DNA of 64,000 nucleotides from Pengzhenrongella sp031582905 (GCF_031582905.1 NZ_CP133990.1:2542001-2606000), one strand, 5' to 3'; counted from the stretch's first letter, positions 45,931-55,660 are shown. Numbers and translations are program-made. The notes: generated by a model from the letters alone, not told the origin.

Positions 45931-45951
45931 TGCATCGCGAACGGAGTCAGC

Positions 45952-48900
45952 GTGAGTCGTAGGACAAGAGTGATGGCTGCCGCGGTGTCGGCGTCGGCGG
46001 TGCTGTGTGCGGTGATGGTGCCCACGACGGCCTCGGGGGCCGCGGTGCCCGCCGCGCTCCCCGGGCCGCTGGACGGCATCACCCAGCTCCCCCTGACCGG
46101 GCCGGACGGCCAGCGGAGCGACTTCCAGCCGGCGGGCCTGGACCCGGACCGGCTGGTGACCGTGATGCTGGAGGTGGCGGGTGAACCGGTCGCCGGAGCA
46201 CAGGCGCAGGCGCTGGACGCCGGCGGCGAGCTGCCGGACAGCCAGCGTGCGGCCCTGCGGTCGTGGTTGGAGCGTCGCCAGGCGCCGATCCGCGAGGCCG
46301 TCGAAGAGCTCGACGGCCGTGTGCTCGCGGCGATGCAGGACGCCTACAACGGCGTCAAGGCCAGCCTGCCGCACTCGGCCCTCAGCCGGGTGGCCGCCCT
46401 GCCGGACGTCGTCGCGGTCCACGCGGTGCCCACCGTCGAGCGCACGAACGACGACTCGGTGCCGTTCCTCGACATCCCCCAGGAGGTCTGGGAGGACCTG
46501 GGCGCGACCGGCGAGGGGGTCACCGTGGGGATCATCGACAGCGGCATCGACTACACCCACGCCGCCTTCGGCGGTCCGGGGACGGCCGAAGCCTACGCGG
46601 CGAACGACCCCGCGGTGGTCGAGGAGGGGACGTTCCCGACCGCCAAGGTCGTGGGCGGCCACGACTTCGTGGGGGACGCCTACGACCCGGGCGCCGGACC
46701 GACCGACCCTGCGTCCGTCCCCGCGCCGGATCCCGACCCGCTCGACTGCGACGGTCACGGGACCCACGTCGCCGGCACCGCCGCCGGCATGGGCGTGCTG
46801 ACCGACGGCTCGACCTACACCGGGCCCTACGACGCCTCGACGCACGACGTCGACTTCGAGGTGGGGCCGGGCGTGGCGCCGCAGGCGCTGCTGTACGCGC
46901 TGAAGGTCTTCGGCTGCGAGGGCGGGACCGACGTGGTCGCCGAGGCCGTCGACTGGGCGGTGGCGCACGACCTCGACGTCATCAACCTCAGCCTCGGCTC
47001 GGACTTCAGCGCGCTGGGCGACGCGGGGGTCGCGGCGATCGACAACGCCGCCCGCGCGGGCACGGTGCCGGTGCTGGCGGCCGGCAACTCGGGCGACATC
47101 ACCTACATCGTCGGGTCCCCGGGCACGGCGGAGCGTGCGCTGAGCGTCGCCGCGCTGGACACCGTCGCGAGCTACCCGGCCGCGCTCCTGACGGCGGGCG
47201 ACACCGAGCTGCAGCTCCAGGTGTCCAACGCGGTCGACATCCCCGATCCCGCCACCGGTCCGCTCGTCGTGCTCGACGACGACCCGGCGACGCCGGCGGA
47301 CGAGTCGCTCGGCTGCGCCGCGGCCGACTACGCCGACCTCGAGGACGGTGCGGTGGTCGTGACGGTCCGCGGCGTCTGCCCGCGCGTCGACCGGGCGATC
47401 CTCGGGCAGGAGGCCGGTGCCGCTGCCGTCGTCATGGTCAACGACTCCGGGCTGCCGCCGATCGAGGGTCCGATCGCGGGCGTCACGATCCCGTTCCTGG
47501 GCGCCACGCCGGAGCAGGGTGAGCAGCTCGCCGCGCTGGACGGCGAGCAGGCCACCGTCACGGCCAGCGACCCGCTGCCGAACCCCGGCTTCCGGCGGTC
47601 CGCCGGCTTCTCCTCCGCCGGTCCCGCCCTGACCGGCGACACCGCCAAGCCCGACGTGGCGGCGCCCGGTGTGTCCATCGTCTCGGCGGCCGTGGGGACC
47701 GGGACCGGCGGCCGGACGTCCTCGGGGACCTCGATGGCCTCCCCCACGTCGCGGGGGTCGCCGCACTGCTGCGCGAGGCCCGGCCCGGGCTGGAGGTCGA
47801 CGCGCTCAAGGCAGCGATCATCACCACGGCCGACCCCGAGGGCACGGCGGGCTACAGCGCCCTGCGCCTCGGCGCCGGCCTGGTCGACGCCGACCAGGCG
47901 ATCCGCACCCCCGTGGTGGCCCTCGGCGACGAGGGGACGGCGAGCCTGTCCTTCGGCTTCAGGGAGTCCGAGCGCACGGTGACCGAGCGCAGGACGGTCA
48001 CCCTGCGCAACACCGGGCCCGATCCGCTGACCTTCGCCGCCTCCGTCGAGGCGAGCAGCGAGCCCGACGGGGTCACCGAGGTGTCCGTCAAGCCGGCGTC
48101 GGTGACCGTGCCGGCACTCCGGGAGGTCCAGGTCGAGGTGACGGTGACGGTCCGGCCGTCCCCCGACCTGCCCGCCGACGGGCTGCAGGCCGCGTCCGGG
48201 ACGGTGGTCTTCACCCCCGTCCTCGGCCCGGACTCCGGTGCGGTGACCCTGCGCGTCCCCTACCTCCTGGTGCACCGGGCGACGTCGGACCTGAAGACCC
48301 ATCCCGGGGCCGTGCGGGTCCCGCGGGACGGCACGGCCGAGCTCACCACCCAGAACCGCTCGCGCGTCCCGGGGACCGCGGACGTGTACGCCTGGGGGTT
48401 CCAGGACGCCCGGGGCGACGACGTGCTGACCGGGGGCCGGGCCCCCGACATCCGGGCCGTCGGCGTCCAGGCGTTCCCGGACGTCGCACCGTTCCCGGAC
48501 GAGCCGGAGGCGCAGGGGCTCGGCGTGTTCGCCATCAACAGCCACCAGCGTCTGGGCAGCGCGTCCACCGCCGAGTACGACGTCTTCGTCGACCCGGACG
48601 AGAACGGCACCGCCGACTTTCTCGTCGTCGGGCTGGACCTCGGGCTCCTCACCGTCGGCGCGTTCACGGGCCAGTTCGCGGCGGTCACGGTGGACCTCAG
48701 CAGCGGAGAGGCCATCCGGGCCCTGCCGGCGACCGGCGGCATCAACTCGGCCACCGTCACGCTGCCCTTCGTCCTGAGCGACGTGGGGCTGAGCGCGGCG
48801 AACCCGGACTTCCTCTACGACGCGGCGACCACCACGTTCGTCAGCGGCGGGCTGGACGAGACCGAGGGCCGGGCGGCGTTCGACGCCTTCGACCCGCCGG

Positions 48901-49076
48901 TCGGGACCGGGCAGCTCCTCGAGCTGCCCGGTCGCGGCCGGGTCGACTGGACCGCGACGGTGGACGCCGAGCAGCTGGGGAGCACGCCGGTGCTGGGCTG
49001 GATGGTCGTCAACCAGCAGGACCCCACGGGTAGTGAGCAGGCCGACCTGATCCCGCTCCGGGGGCCGCGACGCTGA
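45952..49076 (+). CDS. Secreted S8 subtilisin-like serine protease (apparent frameshift)
   Basis: A ~1041-residue secreted protease. Signal peptide: VSRRTRVMAAAVSASAVLCAVMVPTTASGAAVPAAL. An I9-like propeptide follows (residues ~50-165), then catalytic Asp (TVGIIDSGIDYTHAAF), His (CDGHGTHVAGTAAGMG) and Ser (GTSMASP). A PA domain is inserted around residues 420-545 (...VTVRGVCPRVDRAILGQEAGAAAVVMVNDSGLPPIEGPIAGVTIPFLG). The frame breaks in the C-run 47741-47745: one base restores GTSMASPHVAGVAALLREARPG. About 390 residues after the catalytic domain look like Fn3/Ig-like beta domains. GTG at 45952 with GGAG upstream. Confidence 0.93.
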
Positions 49077-49186
49077 GCCCACCCGCACCCCGACACCGCC
49101 CGGTCCCGCACTCGGGGGCCGGGCGGCGTCGTGCCCGGGCGGCGTCGTGCCCGGGCGGCGCGCCGGTGGCTCGGTCCGCGGGCCGG

Positions 49187-49708
49187 TCAGAGGTCGGGCG
49201 AGCCCGCCGCCCCGTCCGCCTCGCAGAGGAACGGCGCGTGGTGCTCGCTCGCGTGGTACCGGAAGTTCGAGCCGCCCGCGCCGAGCACGATGAGCGTCCC
49301 GTCGATGATCGCCTGGGTGTAGAGCACTCCGGGTTCGGGGCAGCCGAGCGAGCCGTCCGGCCAGGTGACCTCCTCCACGCGGACGACGGACACCTCCTCG
49401 GCCGGGACGCCGAGGTGCGCGGCCAGGTCGAGGACCGCCGCCGCGGTGAGGTCGTCGGGCGCCGGCTGCTGCGTGGACGACGGCGGGTCGGGCCTGTCGG
49501 GGAGCGGGAGCTGCGTGGGGGTCGGGCGAGGGGCCGTGGTGGACGGCTCCGGGTCCTCGGTCGGACCGGACGGCCCGGGCTCGCCGCTCGCGTCGGGCGC
49601 GCTCCCCTCCGAGCCGCCGGGCGCGTCCGGGTCCGCAGTGGTCCCCGCGCAGCCGCTGACCACGAGAGCCACCGCCAGCACCACCACCCCGCGCGTCGAC
49701 CGGCGCAT
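49187..49708 (-). CDS. Hypothetical lipoprotein
   Basis: A 173-residue lipoprotein: MRRSTRGVVVLAVALVVSGCAGTT has a lipobox VSGC near residue 20, then a Pro/Asp/Ser-rich linker (~50 residues), then a small domain (LTAAAVLDLAAHLGVPAEEVSVVRVEEVTWPDGSLGCPEPGVLYTQAIIDGTLIVLGAGGSNFRYHAS). The VTWPDGSLGCPEPG...YH motif is shared by many small secreted actinobacterial proteins of unknown function. ATG at 49708. It is convergent with the subtilase; a 110-base gap with hairpin-like repeats lies between. Confidence 0.8.
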   Translation of the reverse strand: MRRSTRGVVVLAVALVVSGCAGTTADPDAPGGSEGSAPDASGEPGPSGPTEDPEPSTTAPRPTPTQLPLPDRPDPPSSTQQPAPDDLTAAAVLDLAAHLGVPAEEVSVVRVEEVTWPDGSLGCPEPGVLYTQAIIDGTLIVLGAGGSNFRYHASEHHAPFLCEADGAAGSPDL

Positions 49709-49926
49709 CGTCGTCCGCCCCTCTCTGCCCGGCGCCGCGCGCCCGGAGTCCTGGTGTGTCCTGACCCGACAACGAGCGGCGTCGCCGATTCGTCCCGTCC
49801 GGGACAGCCGTGCACCCAGCCTCCGTCCCGGGCGAGGGACCGCCCGGGGCGACGGACCAGCCGCCACGGGGCTCGTCCCCGTGCCGCGGCGATGTCAGCG
49901 GCGCGCGGCGGGCCTACGCTGCGCGG

Positions 49927-50427
49927 GTGGTCAAGAAGTCACGTGCTGCACCGACCGGCACCCCGGCGCTCGCCGCCCTCGAGGCCGCCGGCGTCCCGCA
50001 CACCGCCCACCCCTACGAGCACGACCCGGCGAGCGACGTCGGCTACGGGCTCGAGGCCGCCCAGGTGCTCGGCGTGCCCCCCGAGCAGGTCTTCAAGACC
50101 CTCATGACGTCCGTCGACGGCGTCCTGACGGTCGCGGTCGTCCCCGTCACCGGGATGCTCGACCTCAAGGCGCTCGCCCACGCGGTCGGCGGCAAGCGCG
50201 CGGTCATGGCCGACGGGGCGGTCGCGGAGCGGGTCACCGGGTACGTGCTCGGCGGCATCTCCCCGCTCGGGCAGCGCACCCGGCACCCCACCGTCCTCGA
50301 CGAGACCGCCGAGCTGTGGGACACCGTCTTCGTCTCCGGTGGCCGGCGTGGGCTCGACGTCGAGGTGGCCCCGGCCGACCTCGTCGCGCTCACCGGGGCC
50401 GTCCTCGCCCCCATCGCGCGGGACTGA
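49927..50427 (+). CDS. YbaK-type aminoacyl-tRNA deacylase (Cys-tRNA(Pro) editing)
   Basis: A 166-residue YbaK/EbsC domain protein that hydrolyses mischarged Cys-tRNA-Pro. VKKSRAAPTGTPALAALEAAGVPHTAHPYEHDPASDVGYGLEAAQVLGVPPEQVFKTLM has the conserved K in VFKTL; LKALAHAVGGKRAVMADGAVAERVTGYVLGGISPLGQR carries the catalytic GGISP(F/L)G motif. GTG at 49927. Two bases separate its stop from the next GTG, so it is coupled to yggS. Confidence 0.93.
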   Translation: MVKKSRAAPTGTPALAALEAAGVPHTAHPYEHDPASDVGYGLEAAQVLGVPPEQVFKTLMTSVDGVLTVAVVPVTGMLDLKALAHAVGGKRAVMADGAVAERVTGYVLGGISPLGQRTRHPTVLDETAELWDTVFVSGGRRGLDVEVAPADLVALTGAVLAPIARD

Positions 50428-50428
50428 C

Positions 50429-51358
50429 GTGGCCACCACCGGCCGGGGCACCGCCGAGGGCGACGGCGGCGACGCCACGGGCGTCCGGGAGCGGCTCGTC
50501 GCCGTCCACGAGCGCCTGCTGACCGCGGAGGACGACGCCGGCCGCCCCGCGGGGTCCGTGCGCCTGCTGCTCGCCACCAAGACCGTCGACGTCGCGGGGG
50601 TTCGGGCAGCGCTCGCGGTGGCACCCGGGCTCGGCGGGCGACGCGTCGTCGTCGGCGAGAACCGGGTGCAGGAGCTCGTCGCCAAGGCCCCCGACCTGTC
50701 CGACGTCACCGACGAGCTGCACCTCATCGGCCACCTGCAGTCCAACAAGGTCAACGCCGCGCTGCGCTGGGCGACGTGCGTGCAGAGCGTGGACACGCTC
50801 GACCTCGCGCGGCGTCTCGACCTCCGCGCGGCGGCCGCGGGACGACGGCTGGACGTCCTCGTGCAGGTCAACGTCTCGGGCGAGGACTCGAAGTACGGCG
50901 TCGCGCCCGACGACGCCGTCGAGCTCGCGCTGGCGGTCGCGGCGCTGGAGGGACTGCGGCTGCGCGGTCTCATGACGATCGGCGCCCGCTCCCCCGACGA
51001 CGCCGTCGTCCGGGCCGGCTTCGCGCGGCTGCGCGAGCTGCGGGACGCGGTTCTCGCCTCGGGCGCGCCCGGCACGGCGGACGCCACGGAGCTGTCGATG
51101 GGCATGAGCGGTGACCTCGAGGTCGCCGTCGCCGAGGGGTCGACGACGGTCCGCGTCGGCACCGCCGTCTTCGGCGGCCGCCCGCCCCTCCTGACCCTGC
51201 CGGCCGCCCGCCACCCCGTCGAGTGCGACGTTCTCCACCCTTCGTGGCGCGCCAACGGTGGAGAACGTCGCACTCGGCATGTCGGGCGTCAAGGACGCTT
51301 GACAGGTCCGGCGTGGTTCGGCACGCTGGTGCCGGGTCGAGGTGTCAAGGCTCCTTGA
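50429..51358 (+). CDS. YggS family PLP homeostasis protein with an unusual tail
   Basis: PLP-binding alanine-racemase-fold protein (PROSC/YggS). LLLATKTVDVAGVRAALAVAP holds the PLP lysine; VVVGENRVQELVAKAPDL, HLIGHLQSNKVNAAL, VDVLVQVNVSGEDSKYG and LSMGMSGDLEVAVAEGSTTVRVGTAVFGGRP complete the fold. A normal YggS ends about here (near 51180), but the frame stays open another 55 codons to 51358. That tail reads through a 57-nt palindromic repeat (51220-51276). The real stop may be nearer, if bases are missing in the C-runs near 51181-51190. GTG at 50429. Confidence 0.88.
   Translation: MATTGRGTAEGDGGDATGVRERLVAVHERLLTAEDDAGRPAGSVRLLLATKTVDVAGVRAALAVAPGLGGRRVVVGENRVQELVAKAPDLSDVTDELHLIGHLQSNKVNAALRWATCVQSVDTLDLARRLDLRAAAAGRRLDVLVQVNVSGEDSKYGVAPDDAVELALAVAALEGLRLRGLMTIGARSPDDAVVRAGFARLRELRDAVLASGAPGTADATELSMGMSGDLEVAVAEGSTTVRVGTAVFGGRPPLLTLPAARHPVECDVLHPSWRANGGERRTRHVGRQGRLTGPAWFGTLVPGRGVKAP
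51220..51276. repeat. 57-nt palindromic element, copy B
   Basis: Perfect 20-bp arms (51220-51239 / 51257-51276) around a 17-base loop. It is in the opposite orientation to copies A and C: its reverse complement begins with the same arm and has a loop starting GTT and ending GAAG, like copy C. It lies in the extended 3' end of the yggS reading frame. Confidence 0.9.
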
Positions 51359-51359
51359 C
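51288..51359. promoter_or_regulatory. Two GTCAAG...CTTGAC palindromes upstream of the CPBP/XRE module
   Basis: GTCAAG-GACG-CTTGAC (51288-51303) and GTCAAGG-CT-CCTTGAC (51344-51359) are perfect inverted repeats with centres 56 bases apart, 60-130 bases before the protease gene. They could be operators for the XRE protein encoded two genes on. TTGACA at 51299-51304 resembles a -35 box. Confidence 0.5.
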
Positions 51360-51418
51360 CCCGCCGCTCCGCGTGACCGGGGCGGACGTCCCACACCCGA
51401 CCATCGACGGAGGTACGC

Positions 51419-52272
51419 GTGGAGAGCACCCTGGACGGCCTGCAGGCCCTCGACGTCCCACCCGTGACGCTGGCCGTGCTCGTCACCCTGACGCTCGCGC
51501 TCGTGCTCGTCGACCCCGTCGTCGGGCGCCGCGACCACCGGACCCTGGTGCGCCGCATCGCCGCCGACCCGGCACGCGCCGAGGGCGCCCGCCTGCACCT
51601 GTACCGCCGGTGGATCGTGCTGAGCTGGGGCTGGGCCGTCGCCGCCCTCGCCGGGGTCACGCTCCTCCCCGGCGTGGGGCCGGCCGACCTCGGGGTGCGC
51701 CTGCCCGACGGCGCCCAGGTCGCCGACCGGGCACGCGACACCGGCGCCTCGCTCATCGGCGGCGAGGGCATGTGGACCGTCCTGGGCGTGCTCGTCGGCG
51801 TCGCCGTCGCGGCCGGCGTCCTGGGCGCCCTGGCCCGCCGCGCCGAGCGACGCCTCGCACCGGACGACCCCCAGGTCCTGGCGGCACCCGCCGTCGCCCC
51901 CATGCTCCCCACCACGCCACGGGGACGGCGAGCCTGGACGGCGGTCTCGGTCACCGCGGGGATCACCGAGGAGGTCACCTACCGGGGCCTGCTCGTCCTG
52001 ACCCTCGCGCTGGTGGCGCCCGAGACCCCTGCCTGGGTCGTCGTCGGGCTGGCCGCGGTCCTGTTCGGTGTCGCGCACCTGTACCAGGGGCCGGCGGGCG
52101 TTCTCGCGACCGGTGTGGTCGGGGCCGTGTTCGCCTCGATCTACCTCGCGACCGGCAGCCTGCTGGTCCCGATCGTGCTGCACGTCCTCATCGACGTGGC
52201 CGCGCTCGCCCAGGCCCCCGCCCCGCGCCCGGGGCCGCCACGGACGACGACGTCCCGGCCGCGCGGCGATGA
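51419..52272 (+). CDS. CPBP-family intramembrane metalloprotease (apparent frameshift at end)
   Basis: About 284 residues, 6-7 helices. Family motifs are GITEEVTYRGLLVLTLA (EExxxR), LFGVAHLYQGPAG (FxxxH) and LHVLIDVAALAQ. These CAAX/CPBP enzymes act in immunity, signalling or protein processing, role unknown here. GTG at 51419 has a GGAGG upstream. The frame breaks at the G-run 52231-52234: with one more base the protein ends RPGAATDDDVPAARR at 52272, giving an ATGA overlap with the regulator gene. The overlap itself supports the correction. Confidence 0.85.
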
Positions 52273-52487
52273 GGAACGAGATCCGCCGGCTCCGCGAGGA
52301 GGCCGGGCTCTCCCAGGGGGCGCTGGGCACCGCGCTCGGTGTCTCCCGGCAGACCGTCAACTCGCTCGAGACCGGCAGGTACGACCCGTCCCTGCCCCTG
52401 GCGTTCACCATCGCGCGCTACTTCGGCGCCACCATCGAGGAGATCTTCCATGCCGACGACCACGCCGACGACCATGCCGACGTCTGA
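52269..52487 (+). CDS. Small XRE-family regulator
   Basis: A 72-residue Cro/C1-type HTH protein: MRNEIRRLREEAGLSQGALGTALGVSRQTVNSLETGRYDPSLPLAFTIARYFGATIEEIFHADDH matches the small YozG-like regulators usually co-encoded with a membrane protein. ATG at 52269 overlaps the preceding stop (ATGA). The tail repeats DDHADDHADV and overlaps the start of the following membrane protein by ~14 bases, so the three genes form one operon. Confidence 0.93.
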   Translation: MRNEIRRLREEAGLSQGALGTALGVSRQTVNSLETGRYDPSLPLAFTIARYFGATIEEIFHADDHADDHADV

Positions 52488-52899
52488 CGCCCGCACCGCC
52501 CGCCTGTTCTGGTGGGGCGCCGTCCTGGCCGGGCTCGCCGGCATCACGGCGCTGGCGGCGTACACGGCCGCCCAGGGCGAGCGCGACACCGCCGCGGGCC
52601 AGCTCACCGGCGGGCTGCTCGTGCTGGGTCTGCTCGCACTGGCCCGCGTGCGCAGCGCGCGACGCGGCGCCGAGGCGGCGACGGCGTCCCGCGTCATGGG
52701 CGGCCAGCCGGACGAGCGCGACAGCCAGGTCCTGCTGCGCGCGGCCGCGATGGTGGGGAGCGCCGCCTTCGCCGTCGCGCCGATGGCGCTCGTCGCGAGC
52801 CTCGTGGGCGTCGACGCCGAGACGCTGCTGACCGTCCTGCCCTGGGTGTTCATCACCGTCGGCGTGGTGTCGTTCGTCGTCATCGACCGCCGCAGCTGA
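52474..52899 (+). CDS. Four-helix membrane protein coupled to the XRE regulator
   Basis: A 141-residue protein with helices at ARLFWWGAVLAGLAGITALAAYT, GGLLVLGLLALARV, AAMVGSAAFAVAPMALVASLVGV and LPWVFITVGVVSFVVIDRR. ATG at 52474 (or 52450 in the same frame). The VMGGQPDERDSQVLLRAA loop with DERD is a feature of small DUF2178-type membrane proteins that pair with YozG-like regulators. Function unknown; it may be an anti-regulator or membrane sensor. Confidence 0.8.
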   Translation: MPTSDARTARLFWWGAVLAGLAGITALAAYTAAQGERDTAAGQLTGGLLVLGLLALARVRSARRGAEAATASRVMGGQPDERDSQVLLRAAAMVGSAAFAVAPMALVASLVGVDAETLLTVLPWVFITVGVVSFVVIDRRS

Positions 52900-52905
52900 G
52901 CGCGC

Positions 52906-53976
52906 CTACGGCACCCGGGCCGTCCACTCCGGCGTGCCGAACTTCGTGGCGACCAGCTCCTCGGCGCGCGCGACCTCCTCGGGACGCAGGGCGCCGTCGA
53001 CGCATCCGTACCGCGCGCGGAAATGGGCGTCGAACGCCGCGATGACCTCGGCGCGGGACCGACCGGTCTGCGAGCGCACCGGGTCCACCCGCTTGGCGGC
53101 GCTGCGGGTGCCCTTGTCGGACAGCTTCTCCCGGCCCACCCGCAGGACCCGGGTCATCTTCTCGGCGTCGATGTCGTAGGCCATCGTCACGTGGTGCAGG
53201 ACGCCGCCCCCGACCACGCGCTTCTGCGCGGCCCCGGCGATCTTCCCGGCCGGGGACGCGATGTCGTTGAGGCCGGAGTACGACGCCCGCACGCCGACGT
53301 CGGCCAGCGCACCGATCACCCAGTCGTCGAGGAAGGCGTACGACTGCTCGAACGTCAGCCCGTCCACCAGGGACGCGGGCACGACGAGCGAGAACGTGAT
53401 GCAGTTCCCGGCCTCCATGAACATCGCGCCGCCGCCGGAGATGCGGCGCACGACGTCGATGCCGAGCTCGCCGGCCGCCTCGAGGTCGACCTCGTTGCGC
53501 AGCGACTGGAACGAGCCGATGATCACCGCCGGCTCGACCCACTCCCAGAACCGCAGGGTGGGGCCGCGCCGCCCCGCGGCGAGCTCCTCGAGGAGCACCT
53601 GGTCGAGCGCGGCGTTCACCGCGGGCGCCCGGGGTACGTCCTCGTGGATCACCTCGAACGTGTGGTCGTGCCACCCGGTCGCCCGGCCGACCGCTCGCCG
53701 GACCGCCACGGCGACCGACTCGGGCGTGAAACCCACCAGGGTGTCGATGGGTCGCAGCGCGGCCTTCACCGCGGCGGTGAGGTCCGCGACGCTCGCGTCC
53801 TCGGGCCGGCCTGTGAGCGCGGCGTCGATGCGGCTCAGGGCGTCGTCGGGCTCGAGGAAGAAGTCCCCGCTCACCGCGACTCGCCCCAGTGACCCGTCCG
53901 TCACCTCGACGTCGACCGCCACGAGCTTGCCGCCGGGCACCTTGTACTCGCCCCGCAGGACGCCGTCGCCAGTCAC
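52906..53976 (-). CDS. Lipoate--protein ligase A family protein
   Basis: A 356-residue protein with two parts. The first ~95 residues (MTGDGVLRGEYKVPGGKLVAVDVEVTDGSLGRVAVSGDFFLEPDDALSRIDAAL) are an LplA C-terminal-like domain, placed at the N-terminus. The main LplA/LipB domain follows: EWVEPAVIIGSFQSLRNEVDLEAAGELGIDVVRRISGGGAMFMEAGNCITFSLVVP, with RRISGGGAMF as the lipoyl-binding motif and SDKGTRSAAKRV near the end. It attaches lipoate to E2 and GcvH proteins. ATG or GTG start at 53976 is likely. Convergent with the membrane-protein gene. Confidence 0.88.
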   Translation of the reverse strand: MTGDGVLRGEYKVPGGKLVAVDVEVTDGSLGRVAVSGDFFLEPDDALSRIDAALTGRPEDASVADLTAAVKAALRPIDTLVGFTPESVAVAVRRAVGRATGWHDHTFEVIHEDVPRAPAVNAALDQVLLEELAAGRRGPTLRFWEWVEPAVIIGSFQSLRNEVDLEAAGELGIDVVRRISGGGAMFMEAGNCITFSLVVPASLVDGLTFEQSYAFLDDWVIGALADVGVRASYSGLNDIASPAGKIAGAAQKRVVGGGVLHHVTMAYDIDAEKMTRVLRVGREKLSDKGTRSAAKRVDPVRSQTGRSRAEVIAAFDAHFRARYGCVDGALRPEEVARAEELVATKFGTPEWTARVP

Positions 53977-54037
53977 GGGGTCATCGTAGGTCGGGCTGCC
54001 CCGACGCCCGGACGACGACGCCCGGACGACCCGGCGG

Positions 54038-55660
54038 TCAGGACCGGCGCTCGACCCCTGCCTTCAGCAGCCCGTAGACCACCGAGTCCACGAGGGCCTC
54101 CCACGACGCCTCGATGACGTTCGGCCCCACGCCCACGGTCCGCCACGTCGTCTCCGCACCCAGGTCCATGGTCTCCACGAGCACGCGCGTGACGGCGTCG
54201 GTGCCGTGCATCGTGTCCATGATGCGCACCTTGAAGTCGATGAGCTCGAACCGCTCGATCTGCGGGTAGCAGCCGACGAGCGCCTGGCGCAGCGCGTGGT
54301 CGAGCGCGTTGACCGGGCCGTTGCCCTCCCCGGTCGCCACGACCCGCTGACCGCCCGCGGTGAGCTTGACGGTGGCCTCGGCGTTCGCCTCGTGCGGGGC
54401 GCCGGGCATCGTCTCGACGATGACCCGCCACGACTCGACGTCGAAGTACGCGAGCCGCTCGCCGTCGACCTCCTCGCGCAGCAGCAGCTCGAAGGACGCG
54501 TCGGCGGCGTCGAACGTGTACCCCTCAGCCTCCGAGCGCTTGACCCGGTCCGTCACACGGCTGAGCAGGTCGGCCTGGCCCTCGAGCTCGAAGCCGAGCT
54601 CACGGCCCTTGAGCTCGATCGACGCCCGCCCGGCCATGTCGGAGATGAGCATCCGCATGTCGTTGCCGACGAGGGTCGGGTCGATGTGCTGGTAGAGGTC
54701 CGGGTCGACCTTGATGGCGGACGCGTGCAGCCCGGCCTTGTGCGCGAACGCGCTCGCGCCGATGTACGGCTGGCGGGCGAACGGGCTGATGTTGGTGATC
54801 TCGCTGATCGCGTGCGCGATGCGGGTCGCGTCCCGCAGGGCGCCCCCGGCGAGCAGGGTGCGGTTCGCCTTGAGCTCGAGGTTCGCCACGACCGCGATGA
54901 GGTCGGCGTTGCCGGTGCGCTCGCCGTAGCCGTTGACGGTGCCCTGCACGTGGTCGGCGCCGGCAGCGACCGCCGCGAGGGAGTTCGCGACCGCGCACCC
55001 CGAGTCGTTGTGCGCGTGGATACCGAGCCGGCCGACCGGCCCGACGGCGCCGCGCACCGCGGTGACCACGGCGTGGACGTCGTCGGGCAGCATGCCGCCG
55101 TTGGTGTCGCACAGCGTCGCGACCTCCGCCCCGGCCTCGAAGGCTGCCCGGACGGCGTCCACCGCGTAGGTCGGGTCGAACCGGTAGCCGTCGAAGAAGT
55201 GCTCGGCGTCGAGCACGACCCGGCGACCCTCGGCGACGAGGAACGCGACGGTGTCGGCGATCATCGCGAGGTTCTCCTCGCCCGTGGTGCGCAGTGCGCG
55301 CTGCACGTGGCGGATGTCGCTCTTGGCGACGAGCGTCACGACGGGGGCCTGCGCGTCCAGCAGGGCCCGGACCTGCGGGTCCGCCGAGGCCTGCAGCCCG
55401 GGCTTGCGGGTCGCGCCGAACGCCGCGAGCTGGGCGTTGCGCAGCCGCAGCTCGGTCGCCGCGCGGGCGAAGAACTCGGTGTCCTTGGGGATCGCGCCCG
55501 GCCACCCGCCCTCGATGAAGCCGACCCCGAGATCGTCGAGCAGCGGCGCGATCGCGAGCTTGTCGGCGACGGAGAGGTTCATGCCCTCCTGCTGCGCACC
55601 ATCGCGCAGGGTCGTGTCGTAGACGTGGAACGCCGTGGTCGGCGCGCTGAGGTCGGTCAC
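54038..55660 (-). CDS. cimA: Citramalate synthase
   Basis: A 540-residue HMGL-like enzyme that condenses pyruvate and acetyl-CoA, allowing isoleucine synthesis without threonine. FHVYDTTLRDGAQQEGMNLSVADKLAIAPLLDDLGVGFIEGGWPGAIPKDTEFF is the CimA-type opening (DTTLRDGAQ, IEGGWPG); LCDTNGGMLPDDV and HAHNDSGCAVANSLAAVAAGADHVQGTVNGYGERTGNADL complete the TIM barrel; a LeuA-type C-terminal regulatory domain follows. GTG at 55660 with GGAG upstream. Its leader contains a leucine-rich peptide and terminator, so it is probably attenuated. Confidence 0.93.
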   Translation of the reverse strand: MTDLSAPTTAFHVYDTTLRDGAQQEGMNLSVADKLAIAPLLDDLGVGFIEGGWPGAIPKDTEFFARAATELRLRNAQLAAFGATRKPGLQASADPQVRALLDAQAPVVTLVAKSDIRHVQRALRTTGEENLAMIADTVAFLVAEGRRVVLDAEHFFDGYRFDPTYAVDAVRAAFEAGAEVATLCDTNGGMLPDDVHAVVTAVRGAVGPVGRLGIHAHNDSGCAVANSLAAVAAGADHVQGTVNGYGERTGNADLIAVVANLELKANRTLLAGGALRDATRIAHAISEITNISPFARQPYIGASAFAHKAGLHASAIKVDPDLYQHIDPTLVGNDMRMLISDMAGRASIELKGRELGFELEGQADLLSRVTDRVKRSEAEGYTFDAADASFELLLREEVDGERLAYFDVESWRVIVETMPGAPHEANAEATVKLTAGGQRVVATGEGNGPVNALDHALRQALVGCYPQIERFELIDFKVRIMDTMHGTDAVTRVLVETMDLGAETTWRTVGVGPNVIEASWEALVDSVVYGLLKAGVERRS

